Source: an uncultured Parabacteroides sp. (GTDB lineage: Bacteria; Bacteroidota; Bacteroidia; Bacteroidales; Tannerellaceae). Taken from it: DNA of 64,000 nucleotides. The position numbers and the translations under genes were made by a program. Below the pieces are notes generated by a model, which saw only the letters and a list, made by a program, of their open reading frames with translations, was not told the origin of the DNA and ran no database searches. Numbering within the stretch: position 1 is the first letter of the stretch; each line of letters starts with the position of its first letter. Below are positions 62,232-64,000 of the stretch, piece by piece. The stretch covers positions 1 through 64,000 of the forward strand of contig UQLN01000022.1 of assembly GCA_900541965.1 (NCBI GenBank), written 5' to 3'.

Positions 62232-63566
62232 TTATTCCGAAATCAGTGGTTGCCCTTTATAGTAATCCACCTGGCGGCATTTTATGATATATAATAATTT
62301 CTTTTGCAACAAATCGGCTTTAGAAGTCAACAACGTATTGGCACTGGTCTGCAAATCCAGCGGGCTCATCAGCCCTTCCTCGAACTTACGGAGCGTAACC
62401 ATGTAAGAAAGCGTTTCCGCTTTTACTTTCTTTTCCATCTGGATCGCTTCTTTCGCATAGCCTTCACGATCCAGGATTGCACGCTCTATATCCATCTGTA
62501 ACTGGCGGTTCACTTCCGTCTGCTGCTCATAAGCAATCCGCATATTATTACGGGCACGGCGCACGTTGGTTATACGGCTCAAACCATCAAACAGCGGAAA
62601 ACTTAAATTGAAATACAGATATTCACCCCGGTTATTCTTGAACTGTTCGCGGAATGGAGTAGTCTCATCACCTGTTTTCAAATCTTTGAAATAGCTGGTA
62701 GAAATACCTGCCTGGAACGAGATACTCGGAAGTAACCTTCCTTTTGTCATCTGATAGCTGATTCGTTTTGCCTTATATTGGAAAGCGGCTTGCAAAGCAG
62801 TAGGGTCATTATCCAATGCCCGTTCGTATATATCGCTTACCGATTCGTCAAAGAATACATACTCATTAACCGGCACAACAGTATCGACAGATAAAACAGA
62901 GTCGGTAGGAAAATTCATTGCATTTTTCAAAGTCATCATTGCCGTATTGTACAGATTTTGCTGATGGGTCAGGTTATAATCGTCGGTTGCAACCTGGGCT
63001 TCCAACTGTGCCACATCCGCTTTACCCTTCAATCCCAGTTCTTCCTGACGCTGGGCTTTATATAAAGTACGGCGGCTTTCTTCCAATTTTTCAACGGACA
63101 TCTTTACGGTTCCCTGATAATAAAGGACATCTACATACGCAGACATCACATTAATAGCAAGGTCATCCTTTTGTTTCCGCAAATCATTTCTACCCATATG
63201 GCGGTTCACATTTGCCAATCTCCACTGGTTAATCAGTTCTCCTCCCTGGAATAAAGGAATACTTAAAGAAGCACCGTACCCATTATTAAATGTAGAGGTA
63301 TTGGTATAAGTATTTGTCTTAGGGTCTACAGAACGGCCATAACGGTATTGTGCATCTACTGAAGTCGAAATAGCCGGCAGGAAAGAGGCGATGGCAGACT
63401 GATGTTCGGCTTTATACGTATTATTGGTATATATCTGCTGCCTTACTTTCGGACTATTCTCCACGGCATACCGCATACAATCATTCATGTCCCAGCTTTT
63501 TTCCTGTGCCATACCCGGCATTGCCAGGCTAATAGAAAGAACTGTTGTTAGTACTATTTGTTTCAT
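62232..63566 (-). CDS. TolC-family outer-membrane efflux protein
   Basis: A 444-residue protein with signal peptide (1-20) and two OEP repeats of the TolC family (AIASFLPAISTSVDAQYRYG; LLPSISFQAGISTSY), with long helical stretches forming the periplasmic tunnel. It is first gene of the tolC-hlyD operon, 28 bases after a perfect sigma-54 promoter. It forms the outer-membrane exit duct of a tripartite exporter. Confidence 0.9.
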   Translation of the reverse strand: MKQIVLTTVLSISLAMPGMAQEKSWDMNDCMRYAVENSPKVRQQIYTNNTYKAEHQSAIASFLPAISTSVDAQYRYGRSVDPKTNTYTNTSTFNNGYGASLSIPLFQGGELINQWRLANVNRHMGRNDLRKQKDDLAINVMSAYVDVLYYQGTVKMSVEKLEESRRTLYKAQRQEELGLKGKADVAQLEAQVATDDYNLTHQQNLYNTAMMTLKNAMNFPTDSVLSVDTVVPVNEYVFFDESVSDIYERALDNDPTALQAAFQYKAKRISYQMTKGRLLPSISFQAGISTSYFKDLKTGDETTPFREQFKNNRGEYLYFNLSFPLFDGLSRITNVRRARNNMRIAYEQQTEVNRQLQMDIERAILDREGYAKEAIQMEKKVKAETLSYMVTLRKFEEGLMSPLDLQTSANTLLTSKADLLQKKLLYIIKCRQVDYYKGQPLISE

Positions 63567-63593
63567 TGCTATATTATTTTCTATCCTATAAAA

Positions 63594-63610
63594 TGCAAAG
63601 AGCGTGCCAA
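63594..63610 (-). promoter_or_regulatory. Sigma-54 promoter of the tolC-hlyD operon
   Basis: The minus strand reads TTGGCACGCTCTTTGCA, a match at every fixed position to YTGGCACG-N4-TTGCW. The -24 GG and -12 GC are at exact spacing. Confidence 0.9.
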
Positions 63611-63665
63611 AACAGGTAAAATACTATACTGCAACAAATTAAACTAATCCGTCTTAATCTACCTG

Positions 63666-63703
63666 TGTCAAAAAATTAGACACTGATGTAAAAATAGTTG
63701 ACA
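63666..63703 (-). promoter_or_regulatory. Paired 17-bp dyads, putative enhancer of tolC-hlyD
   Basis: TGTCAAAAAATTAGACA at 63666-63682, spacer ctga, TGTAAAAATAGTTGACA at 63687-63703. Exactly 55 bases separate it from the sigma-54 promoter. Further GACA half-sites follow at about 63716-63740 and may be extra contacts or background. Confidence 0.78.
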
Positions 63704-63816
63704 GTCGGAAAGCAATTGACAGCAGGCATGTGACAATTGACAATTATTTTTAGCTGCAATAGAAACAAAATACAGTTTTTGTATTGCAAAAGTGCTCTAT
63801 TTCCCATCCTATCATG

Positions 63817-63824
63817 TATCTTTG
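63817..63824 (+). promoter_or_regulatory. Probable -7 box for the response-regulator gene
   Basis: TATCTTTG matches TAnnTTTG, 29 bases before the ATG at 63853. No clear -33. The regulator itself would therefore be made from a primary-sigma promoter. Confidence 0.45.
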
Positions 63825-63852
63825 CAACATTCTTTTCAGATACAAATAACAA

Positions 63853-64000
63853 ATGGCAAAACAAGGTACCATACTGGTAGTAGACGATAACAAAGGGATT
63901 CTTACCGCTGTACAGATGTTGGTAGGCACCTGTTTCGAGAAGGTAATCACCATCTCCACCCCCAATAAGATAAAAACAATACTTCACGACGAAACCGTAG
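63853..64000 (+). CDS. Response regulator, N-terminal part (probably sigma-54-dependent NtrC class)
   Basis: Only the first 49 codons are in the window; the gene runs off the right edge. The sequence is the start of a receiver domain: TILVVDDNKGILTAVQML with the acidic pair, first strand and helix. The N-terminus closely resembles Bacteroidales NtrC/AtoC-type regulators as I recall them, but the AAA+ and DNA-binding domains lie outside. It is divergent from tolC-hlyD, whose sigma-54 promoter and paired dyads make this the obvious activator. Confidence 0.7.
   Translation, partial: MAKQGTILVVDDNKGILTAVQMLVGTCFEKVITISTPNKIKTILHDETV

Noticed and set aside
63676..63987. 103-residue minus-strand frame at the right edge
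   Set aside because: It covers the enhancer dyads and is antisense to the response-regulator start; the receiver-domain match on the plus strand is far better.

Overview
The window looks like chromosomal DNA of a gut-type Bacteroidales bacterium. Parabacteroides or a close relative is my best guess, but I ran no search. The evidence is a complete haem-uptake locus of the hmuYRSTUV type, a FimA-type (type V) pilus operon, the Bat 'aerotolerance' operon, nspC, several TAnnTTTG promoter boxes of the Bacteroidetes primary sigma factor, and few Shine-Dalgarno sequences. I saw no rRNA, tRNA, CRISPR array or transposase.

Layout. 1-11.3 kb: an MFS transporter, then a gfo/idh - Ntn-hydrolase - DcaP-like porin operon, a LacI regulator divergent from a mannitol 2-dehydrogenase, a FucP-type sugar transporter and a second Ntn-hydrolase (penicillin V acylase/bile salt hydrolase family). 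11.3-16.3 kb: a flavin-binding split-barrel protein, two AraC regulators, a soluble PAS histidine kinase and a YhiM-family membrane protein. 16.4-20.5 kb: a small secreted unknown, a sodium-pumping decarboxylase beta subunit with a gamma-like partner but no alpha subunit, a small helix-turn-helix protein and a tandem universal-stress protein. 20.7-29.9 kb: the haem operon. Its HmuY appears to have a calycin-like barrel inserted in it, HmuS is a membrane-anchored CobN-like chelatase homologue, and an ExbB-like channel and a DUF2149 protein follow. 30.2-35.6 kb: the pilus operon (FimA, FimB-like anchor, a 798-residue multidomain lipoprotein) and an AraC regulator. 35.7-45.8 kb, minus strand: moxR - DUF58 - BatD-like - batA - batB - batC (frameshifted) - batD - batE - PAP2 phosphatase - membrane protein. 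46-52.5 kb, minus strand: an HU-like/transmembrane/LysM protein, HU, rimO, ftsY, nspC and an acyltransferase. 52.8-64 kb: three large paralogous ABC permeases, a truncated DUF1016 gene, a HlyD-type adaptor, a TolC-type outer-membrane protein and, divergent at the right edge, the start of a response regulator resembling the sigma-54 (NtrC) class.

The strongest finding joins the last region together. The tolC-hlyD operon and two of the permease transcription units each carry a sigma-54 (-24/-12) promoter. Exactly 54-55 bases upstream of each lies the same composite element: two 17-bp dyads (TGTC-N9-GACA and TGTA-N9-GACA) separated by 4 bp. This is what enhancer sites for the neighbouring response regulator should look like, and it defines a small export/envelope regulon readable from sequence alone.

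The second unusual signal is a set of intergenic arrays of short palindromes on a strict period. Three arrays (2, 3 and 4 units) use a 16-bp palindrome related to AAAACATATATGTTTT plus a 6-bp spacer (22-bp period). One six-unit array has a different sequence, TGAGTTGCCCGACTCA, with the same 16+6 geometry. A fourth locus has CG-rich dyads on a 21-bp period. I do not recognise these as a named element.
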